This document shows, piece by piece, positions 35,189-44,651 of a stretch of DNA of 64,000 bases. The first letter of the stretch is position 1; each line of letters opens with the position of its first letter. The translations under genes were made by a program, and so were the position numbers. Below the pieces are notes generated by a model, which saw only the letters and a list, made by a program, of their open reading frames with translations, had not been told where the DNA came from and ran no database searches. Location of the stretch: positions 4,898,001 through 4,962,000 of the forward strand of contig NC_014666.1 in assembly GCF_000166135.1 (NCBI RefSeq), given 5' to 3'. This DNA is from Pseudofrankia inefficax. Lineage in GTDB: Bacteria; Actinomycetota; Actinomycetes; Frankiales; Frankiaceae.

Positions 35189-36571
35189 ATGAGAGTCCGA
35201 CAGTTCGGCCCGCCCGGGGGATTTCGCGGACGCCGTCGACATCTCGGTCCACGCTCGGGGGCAGCCGGATCCGGCAGGGGCGGCAGGCCGCCGAGAAGAA
35301 ACAGCCTGTCCACGGCGAGCCTTCTGGGAGCGCTGGTATTCGCCGCGGGAGCGGCCCTGGCCGGTTGCGGCTCCGGCCACGGAGGCGGTGGCCACGGCCC
35401 GGCCGCGCTGACCTGGTACGTCTACAACGAGTCGTCCGGGTCGTTCGCGAAGGCCGCGGCGGACTGCTCGGCCGCGTCGCACGGTCAGTACACGATCGGC
35501 ATCAACGTCCTGCCGAACGATTCCGACGGTCAGCGCCAGCAACTGGTGCGCCGGCTCGCCGCCGGGGACTCCTCGATGGACATCCTCGCGTTGGACGTGA
35601 CCTGGACCGCCGAGTTCGCCGAGGCCCGCTGGATCGAGCCCGTCCCGGCGACGGACGCGAAGCGGATGACCGCCGGAATGCTGCCGGTCTCGGTGCAGAC
35701 CGGCACCTGGGACAACCAGCTCTATGCCGTGCCGCTGAACACCAATGCCCAGCTCCTCTGGTACCGCAAGGACCTGGTCCCGCGGCCGCCGAAGACCTGG
35801 GACGAGATGCTGGCCGACGCCCGCCAACTCGCCACGGAGAACAAGCCGCATTACGTCGAGGTGCAGGGCGCCCAGTACGAGGGCTACACCGTTCTGTTCA
35901 ACTCGCTGGTGGCCTCGGCCGGCGGCCAGATCCTCACCAAGGACGGGACCGAGGTGGTGCTCGGGCCGCCGGCGGACAAGGCCGTCGAAGCGATCCGGGC
36001 GCTGGCGCACTCGCCGGCCGCCGACCCGTCCTGGTCCAACCAGCGGGAGGACGACAACCGGCTGGCGTTCGAGACCGGCTCGGCCGCCTTCCAGCTCAAC
36101 TACCCGTTCATCTATCCGTCGGCCAAGCAGAACAACCCGCGGCTGGCCGAGCAGATCGGCTGGACCCAGTGGCCGACGCTGGTCCCCGGGCAGCATTCGC
36201 ACAGCACGATCGGCGGCTACAACCTCGCGATCAGCGCGTACAGCCGGCACAAGACCGCGGCCGCCGCGGCGATCACCTGCCTGACCAACCGGGACAACCA
36301 GATCCGTGACGCCATCGACGGTGGGCTCCCGCCGACCATCGGGGCGCTCTACACCGACCAGAAGTTCATCGCCGCGGGCTACCCGTTCGCCCCGGCCATC
36401 TACGAGGCGCTGCAGAACGCCAGCGTGCGGCCGCGGACACCGGCCTACCAGAGCGTGTCGCTGCAGATCGCCCACACCTTGTCGCCGCCGTCCTCGGCGA
36501 GCCTCGGGCGGCTCGCGGCGCTGCGCGGGGCGATCTCCGACGCGATCGAGTCGAAGGGGCTGGTGCCGTGA
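35189..36571 (+). CDS. lpqY: ABC importer sugar-binding lipoprotein (LpqY-like)
   Basis: About 460 residues, an extracellular solute-binding protein anchored by lipid. Arg-rich front, hydrophobic segment ending LAGC (lipobox, Cys-60), then mature protein starting with a Gly/His linker and LTWYVYNESSGSF. It has the family 1 fold marks: SSMDILALDVTWTAEFAEA and QLYAVPLNTNAQLLWYRKDL. Along with the next three genes it matches the mycobacterial LpqY-SugABC system that recycles trehalose. The substrate is by analogy. Downstream sugA starts inside its last codons. Confidence 0.85.
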   Translation: MRVRQFGPPGGFRGRRRHLGPRSGAAGSGRGGRPPRRNSLSTASLLGALVFAAGAALAGCGSGHGGGGHGPAALTWYVYNESSGSFAKAAADCSAASHGQYTIGINVLPNDSDGQRQQLVRRLAAGDSSMDILALDVTWTAEFAEARWIEPVPATDAKRMTAGMLPVSVQTGTWDNQLYAVPLNTNAQLLWYRKDLVPRPPKTWDEMLADARQLATENKPHYVEVQGAQYEGYTVLFNSLVASAGGQILTKDGTEVVLGPPADKAVEAIRALAHSPAADPSWSNQREDDNRLAFETGSAAFQLNYPFIYPSAKQNNPRLAEQIGWTQWPTLVPGQHSHSTIGGYNLAISAYSRHKTAAAAAITCLTNRDNQIRDAIDGGLPPTIGALYTDQKFIAAGYPFAPAIYEALQNASVRPRTPAYQSVSLQIAHTLSPPSSASLGRLAALRGAISDAIESKGLVP

Positions 36572-37599
36572 GCGCGAGCGGAGCGGAACACGACGCGCGG
36601 CCCCCGTCCGACCCGAAGCCGGAGCCATCCAGCGGGCCAGCGACACCAGACAGGCCGGCGACGCCAAGGGCGCCAGAGACGTCAAGCAGGCCAGAGACGC
36701 CAGCCGGGCGCCGGAAGGCGCCGCTCTCGGCGGGGGCCCGGGCCGAGCGCCGGCTCGGTTGGGCCCTGTGCGCGCCGGCGTTCCTCGTCATCCTGGCGGT
36801 GACCGGCTACCCGGTCGGGTACGCGGTCTACCTGTCGCTGCACCGCTATGACCTGCGGTTCCCCCAGGATTCCAGGTTCATCGGGCTGGCCAACTACGGG
36901 ACGGTGCTGGGGTCGTCGCTGTGGTGGCAGGCACTCGCGGTCACCGCGATCATCACGGTGATCGCAGTGGCGATCCAGTTCGTGCTGGGGATGGCGCTCG
37001 CGCTGGTGATGCACCGGGCGCTGATCGGCCGCGGGCTGGTGCGGACGGTGATCCTCATCCCGTACGGGATCGTGACCGTGGTAGCCGCGTTCGGCTGGCG
37101 GTACGCCTGGACACCGGACACCGGCTACCTGTCCGGCCTGTTCGGCGACTCGGCCCCGCTGACCTCGCAGGTCTGGGGCATCGGCGTCATCATCCTGGCC
37201 GAGGTGTGGAAGACGACGCCGTTCATGGCGCTGCTCCTGCTGGCCGGGCTGGCGCTGGTCCCGGAGGAGCTGCTGCGGGCGGCGAAGGTCGACGGGGCGA
37301 CGGCCTGGCAGCGCCTCACCCGGGTGATGCTGCCGCTGATGAAGCCGGCGATCCTGGTCGCGGTGCTGTTCCGGGTGCTGGACTCGTTCCGCATCTTCGA
37401 CAGCATCTACGTGCTGACCGCCGGCGCGTACGACACCCGTTCCGTGTCGATTCTGGGCTACGACAACCTGTTCACCGCGCTGAATCTCGGCGTCGGTTCG
37501 TCGTTGTCGGTCCTGATCTTCCTCGTCGTGGCTCTCGTCGCGTTCGTCTTCATCAAGGGCTTCGGCGCGGCCGCGCCCGGGACGGAGGGCCGCCGCTGA
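36568..37599 (+). CDS. sugA: ABC sugar importer permease, SugA-like
   Basis: 343 residues. A 65-residue Pro/Glu-rich cytoplasmic front is encoded by a run of imperfect short repeats (about 36640-36712). Six helices follow, with the EAA loop [22 protein letters not shown] that docks onto the ATPase (key residues E-AA-DGA). GTG 36568 overlaps the lpqY stop by 4 bases and the stop overlaps the sugB start, so the operon is translationally coupled. Confidence 0.88.
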   Translation: MSASGAEHDARPPSDPKPEPSSGPATPDRPATPRAPETSSRPETPAGRRKAPLSAGARAERRLGWALCAPAFLVILAVTGYPVGYAVYLSLHRYDLRFPQDSRFIGLANYGTVLGSSLWWQALAVTAIITVIAVAIQFVLGMALALVMHRALIGRGLVRTVILIPYGIVTVVAAFGWRYAWTPDTGYLSGLFGDSAPLTSQVWGIGVIILAEVWKTTPFMALLLLAGLALVPEELLRAAKVDGATAWQRLTRVMLPLMKPAILVAVLFRVLDSFRIFDSIYVLTAGAYDTRSVSILGYDNLFTALNLGVGSSLSVLIFLVVALVAFVFIKGFGAAAPGTEGRR

Positions 37600-38486
37600 T
37601 GGCCACCATCGCCACCGCCCCCGGGGCAGGTTCCGCCGCCGTCCGTTACCGGCGGCCGTCGCGGAACGGCACCGCGCTGCTCGGCTGGTCCGTCGCGAAC
37701 CTCGTCATCATCGCGATCTCGCTGGTGCCGATGCTCTGGCTGGTCTCGCTGTCGTTCAAGGCTCCGTCCACGATCACGGACGGCCATTTCATACCGCGCA
37801 CCTGGACCCTCGAGAACTATCGAGGGATCTTCACCGAGTCGCTGTTCACGAGGGCGCTGCTGAACAGCCTCGGGATCGCGCTCATCTCGACCGTGCTCGC
37901 GGTGGCACTCGGCTCGATGGCCGCCTACGCGATCGCCCGGCTCGAGTTTCCCGGTAAACGGCTGCTCGTCGGGCTGGCCCTGCTGATCGCCATGTTCCCC
38001 CAGGTCTCGCTCGTCAGCCCGCTGTTCAACGTCTGGCGGCAGATCGGCATCTTCGACACGTGGGTCGGGCTCATCATCCCGTACCTGACGTTCTCGCTGC
38101 CGCTCGCCATCTACACGTTGTCGGCGTTCTTCCGGGAGATCCCCTGGGACCTGGAGAAGGCCGCGCAGGTCGACGGCGCCACCCCGCTTCAGGCGTTTCT
38201 GCGGGTCATCGCCCCGCTGGCCGCGCCCGGCATGGTGACCACCGCCATCCTGGTGTTCATCTTCTGCTGGAACGACTTCCTCTTCTCGATCTCCCTGACG
38301 TCGACGGAGCGCTCCAGGACCGTCCCGGCGGCCATCGCGTTCTTCACCGGGGCGTCGCAGTTCGCCCAGCCGATCGGCTCGATCGCGGCGGCGGCCGTCG
38401 TCATCACGATCCCGATCATCATCTTCGTGCTGTTGTTCCAACGTCGGATAGTCGCCGGGCTGACCTCCGGCGCGGTGAAGGGATAG
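37599..38486 (+). CDS. sugB: ABC sugar importer permease, SugB-like
   Basis: 295 residues, second membrane half of the importer. Six helices and the EAA loop with [18 protein letters not shown] 37599 overlaps the sugA stop (TGATG). The next gene is the ATPase, 10 bases on. Confidence 0.9.
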   Translation: MATIATAPGAGSAAVRYRRPSRNGTALLGWSVANLVIIAISLVPMLWLVSLSFKAPSTITDGHFIPRTWTLENYRGIFTESLFTRALLNSLGIALISTVLAVALGSMAAYAIARLEFPGKRLLVGLALLIAMFPQVSLVSPLFNVWRQIGIFDTWVGLIIPYLTFSLPLAIYTLSAFFREIPWDLEKAAQVDGATPLQAFLRVIAPLAAPGMVTTAILVFIFCWNDFLFSISLTSTERSRTVPAAIAFFTGASQFAQPIGSIAAAAVVITIPIIIFVLLFQRRIVAGLTSGAVKG

Positions 38487-38496
38487 GGCCGGCGCC

Positions 38497-39693
38497 ATGG
38501 CGGACATCGTTCTCGACCACGTCACCAAGCGGTATCCGGACGGCCAGCTCGCCGTGGACGACGCGAGCCTCTCCATCGCGGACGGCGAGTTCGTCATCTT
38601 CGTCGGACCGTCGGGCTGCGGGAAGTCCACCACCCTGAACATGATCGCCGGCCTGGAGGACATCACCTCCGGCGAGCTGCGGATCGGCGGGAAGGTCGTC
38701 AACGACCTGGCGCCGAAGGACCGCGACATCGCGATGGTGTTCCAGAGCTACGCGCTGTACCCGCACATGTCGGTGCGGAAGAACATGGGCTTCGCGCTGG
38801 CACTGGCGAAACGTCCGAAGGACGAGATCAACCGGAGGGTCGAGGAGGCCGCCCAGGTGCTCGACCTCACCGAGCACCTCGACCGCAAGCCGGCCCAGCT
38901 GTCCGGTGGTCAGCGGCAGCGCGTCGCGATGGGCCGGGCGATCGTCCGTTCCCCGAAGGCGTTCCTGATGGACGAGCCGCTGTCCAACCTGGACGCCAAG
39001 CTGCGGGTCCAGATGCGCATCGAGGTGTCCCGGCTCCAGAACCGGCTCGGCACCACGACGGTCTACGTCACCCACGACCAGACCGAGGCGATGACGCTCG
39101 GCGACCGGGTGGCGGTGATGCGGTCCGGGCGGATCCAGCAGGCCGGGACGCCGGCCGAGTTGTACGGCCGGCCGGCGACCGTCTTCGTGGCCGGTTTCAT
39201 CGGCTCGCCGGCGATGAACTTCGTGCCGGCCACCGTCGAGTCGGGCGAGCTGCGCACCCCGTTCGGGACGATCGCCCCGGACGACCGGCAGCGGCGGCTG
39301 CTGGAGAGCTGGGCCGGGGGCGGCGCCGGCGGCCGGTCGCTGATCGTCGGCCTGCGGCCCGAGCACTTCGAGGACGCCGCGCTGGAGTCGGTGCGGGACC
39401 GGCCTGGACTGCGGACCACGGTCACGGTGGACGTGCTGGAGCGGCTCGGCTCGGACATCTACGCCTACTTCACGCTGGCGGGTGGCCGCGCCCAGGTCGC
39501 CGACCTCGACGAGCTGGCCCATGACGCCGGCACCGTCGACCTGTCCAGCAGGGCCGAACAGGTCGTCGCCCGGCTCGACGCGGACAGCCGGATCCGGGAG
39601 GGCGAGAACGTGGAGCTGTGGCTGGACACGGCCCGGCTGCACCTGTTCGACCCGGAGACCGGCCGCAACCTGGACGCCCCGGCCACCGGCTGA
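38497..39693 (+). CDS. sugC: ABC sugar importer ATPase, UgpC/MsmK/SugC-like
   Basis: 398 residues. Walker [11 protein letters not shown]-loop [11 protein letters not shown], signature [14 protein letters not shown], Walker [13 protein letters not shown], switch VTHDQTEA, and the C-terminal regulatory OB (TOBE) domain of the carbohydrate (CUT1) ATPases. It is last in the lpqY-sugABC operon and energises sugar uptake. Confidence 0.93.
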   Translation: MADIVLDHVTKRYPDGQLAVDDASLSIADGEFVIFVGPSGCGKSTTLNMIAGLEDITSGELRIGGKVVNDLAPKDRDIAMVFQSYALYPHMSVRKNMGFALALAKRPKDEINRRVEEAAQVLDLTEHLDRKPAQLSGGQRQRVAMGRAIVRSPKAFLMDEPLSNLDAKLRVQMRIEVSRLQNRLGTTTVYVTHDQTEAMTLGDRVAVMRSGRIQQAGTPAELYGRPATVFVAGFIGSPAMNFVPATVESGELRTPFGTIAPDDRQRRLLESWAGGGAGGRSLIVGLRPEHFEDAALESVRDRPGLRTTVTVDVLERLGSDIYAYFTLAGGRAQVADLDELAHDAGTVDLSSRAEQVVARLDADSRIREGENVELWLDTARLHLFDPETGRNLDAPATG

Positions 39694-39711
39694 CCCGACC
39701 GGGTCCGTGCC

Positions 39712-40143
39712 TCACGGGTGCAGGTGGCTGCCTTTGAGGATCTTGTCGACGGCGTTCTTGGGCCCGTGCAGCGCGAGGCCGACGAGGTCCAGGGCCTCGC
39801 CGGCGACGGTGGCCACGGTCGCGCGGTTGGCGGCGTCATGGCCGGTGCCGAACATGTCCCGGGTGTAGATGGCCAACGGGAGGTCACGCAGGAGCGCGCG
39901 GCTTCGGGCGGCCCGGAGGGTGGCGGCGCTGCCTTCGAACACGAGGATCGGCACGCCGAGCAGGCTCAGGTACTTGCGGCCGTCCGCGTCCTGGTAGGCG
40001 TCGCCGACGAGTTCGGGATGGGCGGCGGTGAGGCCGCTGACGAGGAACGCGGTGACGTTGAGTCGCTGCCAGGACGCGAGGTCGTCGCGCACGAGAACAG
40101 CGATCTTGGTCGAGAACGGCGGGGTCAGTGGATCGTCTGGCAC
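39712..40143 (-). CDS. DUF2000 family protein
   Basis: 143 residues, the usual length of this family. Recognised by KIAVLVRDDLASWQRLNVTAF at the front (key residues RDDL, WQ, LN) and YTRDMFGTGHDAANR. Cytoplasmic, small, function not established. Convergent with sugC. Confidence 0.75.
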   Translation of the reverse strand: MPDDPLTPPFSTKIAVLVRDDLASWQRLNVTAFLVSGLTAAHPELVGDAYQDADGRKYLSLLGVPILVFEGSAATLRAARSRALLRDLPLAIYTRDMFGTGHDAANRATVATVAGEALDLVGLALHGPKNAVDKILKGSHLHP

Positions 40144-40214
40144 CCTGCCATGGTCGGGCCCGGGTCGGTCGCCTGGCTTGTACGTGGTTGATCCCGCTCG
40201 GGCCGCGATCCCGG

Positions 40215-41018
40215 TCAGGCCGCGGTCGGGCGGCCGCGCTGGTAGGCACCGGGGGTCGTGGCGAGCAGGCGCCTGAAGTGGCGGGTGAGGTGCGCCTGGT
40301 CGTAGAAGCCGGTCGCGGTCGCCACCGTCGCGGCGGCCTCGCCGGCGAGCAGCCGGTGGCGGGCGAGATCGAGTCGCCTGCCGATCAGGTAGCGATGCGG
40401 CGGGATGCCGTAGCAGCGGGTGAACGAGCGCACCAGATGGGCGGTGCTGACGCCGATCCGGTCGGCGGCGGCCCCGATGCCGGGCGCGGCGACCGGATCG
40501 GCGTCGAGAAGCTCCCGGGCCCGCCGCGCGACCAGGGCGACCGGCGGCAGCGGCTTCCCGGGTGGCCGGCCGGTGAGGTGCCAGGCGAGCCGGTCGGTCA
40601 CCAGCGCGAGGCGGGACTCCGCCTCGACGTCGTCACCACGGGTCAGCGCCTGGTCCAACCGTGACACCTGGCGACGCAGCCCAGGGTCGTCGATCAGCGG
40701 TCCGTCCACCGCCACGCCGATCAGACGGGGGTCGAGCACCTGCTCGTCGAGGTAGATCACGCGCTTGCGGAATCCATGAGCGGTGATCGGACGCCCGTCG
40801 TGCGGCACGTGCGGGGGCAGCAGGGTGACGCCGGTCCGCGGCGCGGCATGACCGTTGCGCTCCAGCTCGTAGCCGATCAGCCCGTCGTCGACGATCAGCA
40901 GCGTCCAGGTGTCGTGCGTATGGGCCGGGTACGCGTGGTCGCGCCACTCGGCGTGCAGAACCTCGGCCACCCCGGCCACCCCGGGCCGCCACGCGTGCAC
41001 TCGCCCTGGGTCCGCCAC
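40215..41018 (-). CDS. AraC family regulator
   Basis: 267 residues. N-terminal cupin sensor (about 1-150; HAEWRDHAYPAHTHDTW and LLPPHVPHDG) and C-terminal AraC double helix-turn-helix (about 165-260; GVSTAHLVRSFTRCYGIPPH and ATATGFYDQAHLTRHFRRL). GTG 41018 has TGGAG at correct distance. Target genes are not obvious; neighbours are the DUF2000 and PEP-mutase-like genes. Confidence 0.88.
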   Translation of the reverse strand: MADPGRVHAWRPGVAGVAEVLHAEWRDHAYPAHTHDTWTLLIVDDGLIGYELERNGHAAPRTGVTLLPPHVPHDGRPITAHGFRKRVIYLDEQVLDPRLIGVAVDGPLIDDPGLRRQVSRLDQALTRGDDVEAESRLALVTDRLAWHLTGRPPGKPLPPVALVARRARELLDADPVAAPGIGAAADRIGVSTAHLVRSFTRCYGIPPHRYLIGRRLDLARHRLLAGEAAATVATATGFYDQAHLTRHFRRLLATTPGAYQRGRPTAA

Positions 41019-41082
41019 GGCTCCAGTCTGCCGCGCCGGTCCCACGCCGTGGCTCGCCAGACCACGCCTCGATCTCCCCTGG

Positions 41083-41904
41083 CTAGGCCTTGGGCGCGAG
41101 GAGACGGGCCAACCGGCCGAAGCTGGGGCCCGTGGTCGCCGTCGCGAGGTCGCCGGCGGCGAGGGCGGCCGCTGCCTGCTGGAGGGCGCCCATGGTGTGC
41201 GCGTACAGGGAGACGCCCAGGCTGATTCGCCGCACACCGGCTTGCTGGAGCTCGGCCACCGACAGGGTCCTGTCGACCGGAGAGACGACGACGTTGACGG
41301 GTTTGGGCGCGACGGCCTGGACGATGGCGGTGACGGCGGCCAGATCGGGCGGGAAGGGCGCGTAGAGGACGTCCGCGCCGGCTTCCGCGAACGCGGTCAG
41401 CCGACGCAGCGTGTCGTCCAAGTCGGGCCGGCTCTGGAGGAAGTTGTCGGTCCGGCCGGTGACCACGATCCGGCCCCGGGCGGCGGCGACGGCGTGGCGC
41501 ACCCGGTCGACGGCCTCGTCGAAGGGGCGAAGGGGCCGCCGCGGGTCGCCGGACGTGTCCTCGATGCCGATGCCGGCGAGCCCGGCGTCGACGGCGGCCT
41601 CGACGGTCGCGGCGACGTCCTGGGCCGTCTCGCCGTAGCCGTCCTCGAAGTCGCCGTTGATCGGCAGACCGGTGAGCCGGGCGAGCAGGGCGGCGTGGTC
41701 GAGGTGCTCCTGGCGGCTGACGGCGTGCCGCCCATCGAGGCGGCCGAGGGTGGCGGCCAGCGCGGCCGACGACGTCCCGATGGCCTCGAATCCCGCGTCG
41801 GCCAGCATCAGGGCGGACAGCCCGTCCCAGGCGTTGGGCATGACGAGCCCGCCGGTGCGGGTGTGCAGGGCCAGGAAGTGCTCGTAGATCTCGGAACCGG
41901 GCAT
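41083..41904 (-). CDS. isocitrate lyase/PEP mutase superfamily enzyme
   Basis: 273 residues. TIM-barrel C-C or P-C lyase family: MPNAWDGLSALMLADAGFEA at the front, metal site GLPINGDFEDGYG (D and E), GIGIEDTSGDPRRPLR and GRTDNFL. The KKCGH-type catalytic loop of true isocitrate lyases is absent, so activity is more like the oxaloacetase or 2-methylisocitrate lyase relatives. ATG 41904 has AAGGA 7 bases upstream. Confidence 0.85.
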   Translation of the reverse strand: MPGSEIYEHFLALHTRTGGLVMPNAWDGLSALMLADAGFEAIGTSSAALAATLGRLDGRHAVSRQEHLDHAALLARLTGLPINGDFEDGYGETAQDVAATVEAAVDAGLAGIGIEDTSGDPRRPLRPFDEAVDRVRHAVAAARGRIVVTGRTDNFLQSRPDLDDTLRRLTAFAEAGADVLYAPFPPDLAAVTAIVQAVAPKPVNVVVSPVDRTLSVAELQQAGVRRISLGVSLYAHTMGALQQAAAALAAGDLATATTGPSFGRLARLLAPKA

Positions 41905-41965
41905 GGTCACGTCCTTACTCGTCGGGACGGGAGAAGTGGTGGCATCTACGCGGCGACGCGCCGGA

Positions 41966-42628
41966 TCAGGTGGTCACGGTGAACGACTCGACGTAGGCGA
42001 GCGCCATGTCCAGGGCGACGGCCATCGGTGTGGAGTCGTGGGCGTTCTGGGCCAGCAGGTAGCCGCCTTGCACGGCGGCGAAGACACCCGTGGCGAGCTT
42101 CCCGGGATCGGCGGTCTCGGACAGGACGCCCAGGTCGCGCAGCCGCGTGAGAGCGCCGGCGATCAGCGCTTCCCAGGCCGCGAAGGTGCTGAAGAGCGCC
42201 GCGCGCGACAGTTCGTCGGTGTCGGAGAGCTCGATGGACATACACCCGAGCGCGCAGCCGTGGGAACCGTTCTGCAGGGAGTTGGCCTGCACCAGGGCGT
42301 CGCGCCAGCGGCGCAGGCCGGCCAGGCTGCGCACGCCGCGCAGGCGCTGCTCCTCGCGGTCGAGCACGAACGCGGACTGAACCTCGATCACCGCGTGGAT
42401 CAGCGCCCGCTTGTCGGGAAAGTACTTGTACAGCTGCGACTTGCTGGTGCTGCTGGCAAGCCGGACGTCGTCCAGCGTCGTCGCGTTGACCCCTCGCAGG
42501 TAGAACAGCTCCGCCGCCGACTGCACGATCCGGGCACGCGTCCGCAGGCCACGGGTGGTGAGCCGCGGCGAGGAGCCCGGGGCCTCGACGGCGATCGTCG
42601 GGCTGGCCTCGTTCGCCGCGGCTGTCAT
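41966..42628 (-). CDS. TetR family regulator beside alkB-like gene
   Basis: 220 residues. Helix-turn-helix about 30-80 (AAELFYLRGVNATTLDDVRL and STSKSQLYKYFPDKRAL). The ligand domain contains HGCALGCMSIEL, a cysteine pair typical of the LmrA/YxaF-like branch, which often senses flavonoids or redox-active compounds. ATG 42628 has GGAGG upstream. The next gene (AlkB-like) is 39 bases upstream in the same direction, and two copies of an 18-base palindrome lie before it. Confidence 0.88.
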   Translation of the reverse strand: MTAAANEASPTIAVEAPGSSPRLTTRGLRTRARIVQSAAELFYLRGVNATTLDDVRLASSTSKSQLYKYFPDKRALIHAVIEVQSAFVLDREEQRLRGVRSLAGLRRWRDALVQANSLQNGSHGCALGCMSIELSDTDELSRAALFSTFAAWEALIAGALTRLRDLGVLSETADPGKLATGVFAAVQGGYLLAQNAHDSTPMAVALDMALAYVESFTVTT

Positions 42629-42666
42629 GTTGGTCCTCCGGTCTGGTGCGGTGGCATGGGCGATGC

Positions 42667-43302
42667 TCAGCCGTCGAGCCGGGCCTGGTCGCGGCTGGTG
42701 AAGTTGACGCTGATCCGGGGACCGGCGGGCCGGGCCTGCTTGGGCACCATGTGCAGCCAGTCCTGCTGCGCTCGGCCGCCCATGACGATCAGGTCGCCGG
42801 AACCGGGGGTAAACCGGGCGCTCGCGCCCCCCGCCCGCGGGCGGATCAGGAACCGGCGCGGCGCACCCAGGCTGAGGACCGGCACGACGCAGGTCTCCCG
42901 CTTGCAGGACGGCCAGTCCGCGTGCCAGCTGGTGCTGTCCCGGTGGTCGCGGTACTGGTTGATCCACAGCCCGTCGTAGGTGACGCCGTACCGCCGCGCG
43001 AGCGCGGCCGCGATCTCACGCAGCGCCGCCGGCGCGGCGGAGACCTCGGGGTACTGCGCGGTCAGCCGCGGCTCGGTGACCCGCCGGTTGATCATCCAGC
43101 GTTCGCGCTGTTCCCAGGCGGCCTCCCGGCGCAGCAGGCCGAACAGCTCCTCGCCGCCGGTCAGCCAGCCGGGCACGAACTCCACCCAGGACGACCCGTC
43201 GAGCGCCACCCGCCGCGCCGTCGGGAACCGATCGTCCCAGCCGAACGGCGCGGCGTCGAAGGCGTCCAGCTGCGTCGCGCCCAGGTCGGTCAGCACGCTC
43301 AT
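42667..43302 (-). CDS. AlkB-like 2-oxoglutarate/Fe(II) dioxygenase
   Basis: 211 residues. NQYRDHRDSTSWHADWPS carries the iron ligands H127 and D129; the third His is in DWLHMVPK (H184) and the 2-oxoglutarate Arg in GPRISVNF (R196). By family this oxidatively removes alkyl groups from nucleic acids, or modifies another substrate. I prefer ATG 43302, which has GGGGAGGGG upstream. The farther ATG 43356 adds 18 residues, abuts an operator and has no ribosome site. It probably shares a transcript with the TetR gene. Confidence 0.85.
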   Translation of the reverse strand: MSVLTDLGATQLDAFDAAPFGWDDRFPTARRVALDGSSWVEFVPGWLTGGEELFGLLRREAAWEQRERWMINRRVTEPRLTAQYPEVSAAPAALREIAAALARRYGVTYDGLWINQYRDHRDSTSWHADWPSCKRETCVVPVLSLGAPRRFLIRPRAGGASARFTPGSGDLIVMGGRAQQDWLHMVPKQARPAGPRISVNFTSRDQARLDG

Positions 43303-43336
43303 CCCGATCAGCCCCTCCCCCTCGACCATCAACTTA

Positions 43337-43354
43337 GTGGACCATCTAGTCCGC
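43337..43354. promoter_or_regulatory. operator copy 1 (18-base inverted repeat)
   Basis: GTGGACCATCTAGTCCGC; the reverse complement GCGGACTAGATGGTCCAC differs from copy 2 at two positions only. On the minus strand it follows TTGACT (43359-43364), a plausible -35 box of the AlkB-like and TetR genes, so a bound repressor would block the promoter. Confidence 0.65.
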
Positions 43355-43456
43355 ATTGAGTCAAGGGAGCCGACCGAGTAGCGAGCATGATGCGCGTCAA
43401 AACTCGCACAATAGACGACAACCTGGCGGCGCGACCCCAGCGACTCCAGTCGGAGA

Positions 43457-43474
43457 GTGGACTAGAAGGTCCAC
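43457..43474. promoter_or_regulatory. operator copy 2 (18-base inverted repeat)
   Basis: GTGGACTAGAAGGTCCAC has perfect 6-base arms around a 6-base centre. It lies about 120 bases from copy 1, and repression by looping or control of a plus-strand transcript are both possible. Confidence 0.65.
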
Positions 43475-43869
43475 AACTGGACGGCGGTCCTGGCATCCGG
43501 GCGCGTCCTCGCGTCCGCGGCCATCTCTGCCGCGGCGATCTGCTCCGGTGCCGGGCGCCAGCGTCGTCGGAGCCGAGGGATGAGATGATCCGAACGTGGC
43601 CAGCGGGGGCCGACTCAACGAGGCGCCGGGGTGCGGCCGATTTCCGGAGATCCGCGGACCCGTTCGATCGGCGCCGCGACCCGCGGGACACATTGGCTGG
43701 AGCGCGTCGTCGGCGCAGCAGCGGGGTTCCGAATCCTCACGACGGGGAACGGGAGCCACGGCTGCTCCGAGGGCATTATGTCTTCTTCGGGGAATCTCCC
43801 CATGATCCACATCCTGGCACCAAGAAGGGACACGCACTTCACTTGGACGCGGCGCGGAGCTCCGGTGGA
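43475..43869. other. stretch without a clear gene
   Basis: About 400 bases between operator copy 2 and the orphan gene. The orphan's frame stays open back to 43387 (M at 43585 is an alternative start), but residues before about 43780 lack protein-like pattern. I see no RNA gene here. Confidence 0.35.
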
Positions 43870-44499
43870 ATGGCGCTGCGAGGTTCGTTGCCCGACGATC
43901 CCGAGCTGACATTCGCACACCATGAAGCCATCGTGGCTCTCGAGGAGATGATGCAGGGAAGCCATCTCAGTCCAGCTGGACTTTCACCAACCGGACAGCC
44001 ACTCACCCTGCGCTACCGCCGCTCACCGCGACCGACCGAGGGGCTGAATCCGGCTCTCATCAGCCCAGAATACGCAGACCTGTACCTGCGCGAGGGAGTG
44101 CTCAGCCTGAACGTGATCGCGGTTAGCCACGTCGCCGTCGCGCTTGCGCCCTCGGTCGAGACCGGTCCACGCCTCTGGTTTCGGGAAGCCCAACACGAAG
44201 ACTGGTATGGCGAATTGGTCGCGGGCGCTACCGCCCTTCGCGACCAGGTGCGCGCGTGGGTCGTGCGCGCGAATCCCGATCCCGAACTCGGGAGACTGCT
44301 CGACTCGTTCGTTCACCGACTGGACAAGGACCTCGTCATTCAGCTGGCGGCGACGATGGAAACGACTGTCCGCCCGGAGGAGCGCCCAGCAGTATGGTCC
44401 TATTTTGACCGGCAGAGATCTCTTGAGGAGAAACGGCTTCTCCTGAGCCTGTCGAGTTCGCAGCTCGTAGACCTCGCGAACGGACCGGCGGAATCCTAG
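43870..44499 (+). CDS. hypothetical protein, lower-GC orphan
   Basis: 209 residues from ATG 43870 (GGAG 10 bases upstream); earlier starts are possible. I do not recognise the family. The protein is soluble and mixed alpha/beta by eye, with FAHHEAIVALEEMM, an LNVIAVSHVAVALAP strand-like stretch, a WF-REAQHEDWYGELV segment, and a charged helical end (DRQRSLEEKRLLLS). Base composition differs from its neighbours: three sampled 60-base lines gave 31-35 G/C each, well below the surrounding genes. This suggests acquisition from elsewhere. Confidence 0.55.
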   Translation: MALRGSLPDDPELTFAHHEAIVALEEMMQGSHLSPAGLSPTGQPLTLRYRRSPRPTEGLNPALISPEYADLYLREGVLSLNVIAVSHVAVALAPSVETGPRLWFREAQHEDWYGELVAGATALRDQVRAWVVRANPDPELGRLLDSFVHRLDKDLVIQLAATMETTVRPEERPAVWSYFDRQRSLEEKRLLLSLSSSQLVDLANGPAES

Positions 44500-44587
44500 G
44501 CCAGACAGACAGCCGGCGGGACGCTTCTGTGCGGCTCCATCGTGTACAAGTCCCCTCGATCGCCCTCGGTCGAGCTGACAGGCAGAA

Positions 44588-44639
44588 CCGGCGGACAACT
44601 CCCGAGGCTTACCTGGTGAGGCTGGGAGTCGTCCGCCGG
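44588..44639. terminator. long hairpin between convergent genes
   Basis: Arms 44588-44603 (CCGGCGGACAACTCCC) and 44624-44639 pair over 16 bases with one mismatch around a 20-base loop. It lies between the orphan gene (plus) and the secreted-protein gene (minus), so it can end both transcripts. Confidence 0.7.
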
Positions 44640-44651
44640 AAGCTGCGTCGC

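Noticed and set aside
43724-43738. T-loop-like GGTTCCGAATCC, possible tRNA or att relic
   Set aside because: It has one base too many for a T-loop, no pairing stem and no anticodon or acceptor arms around it.
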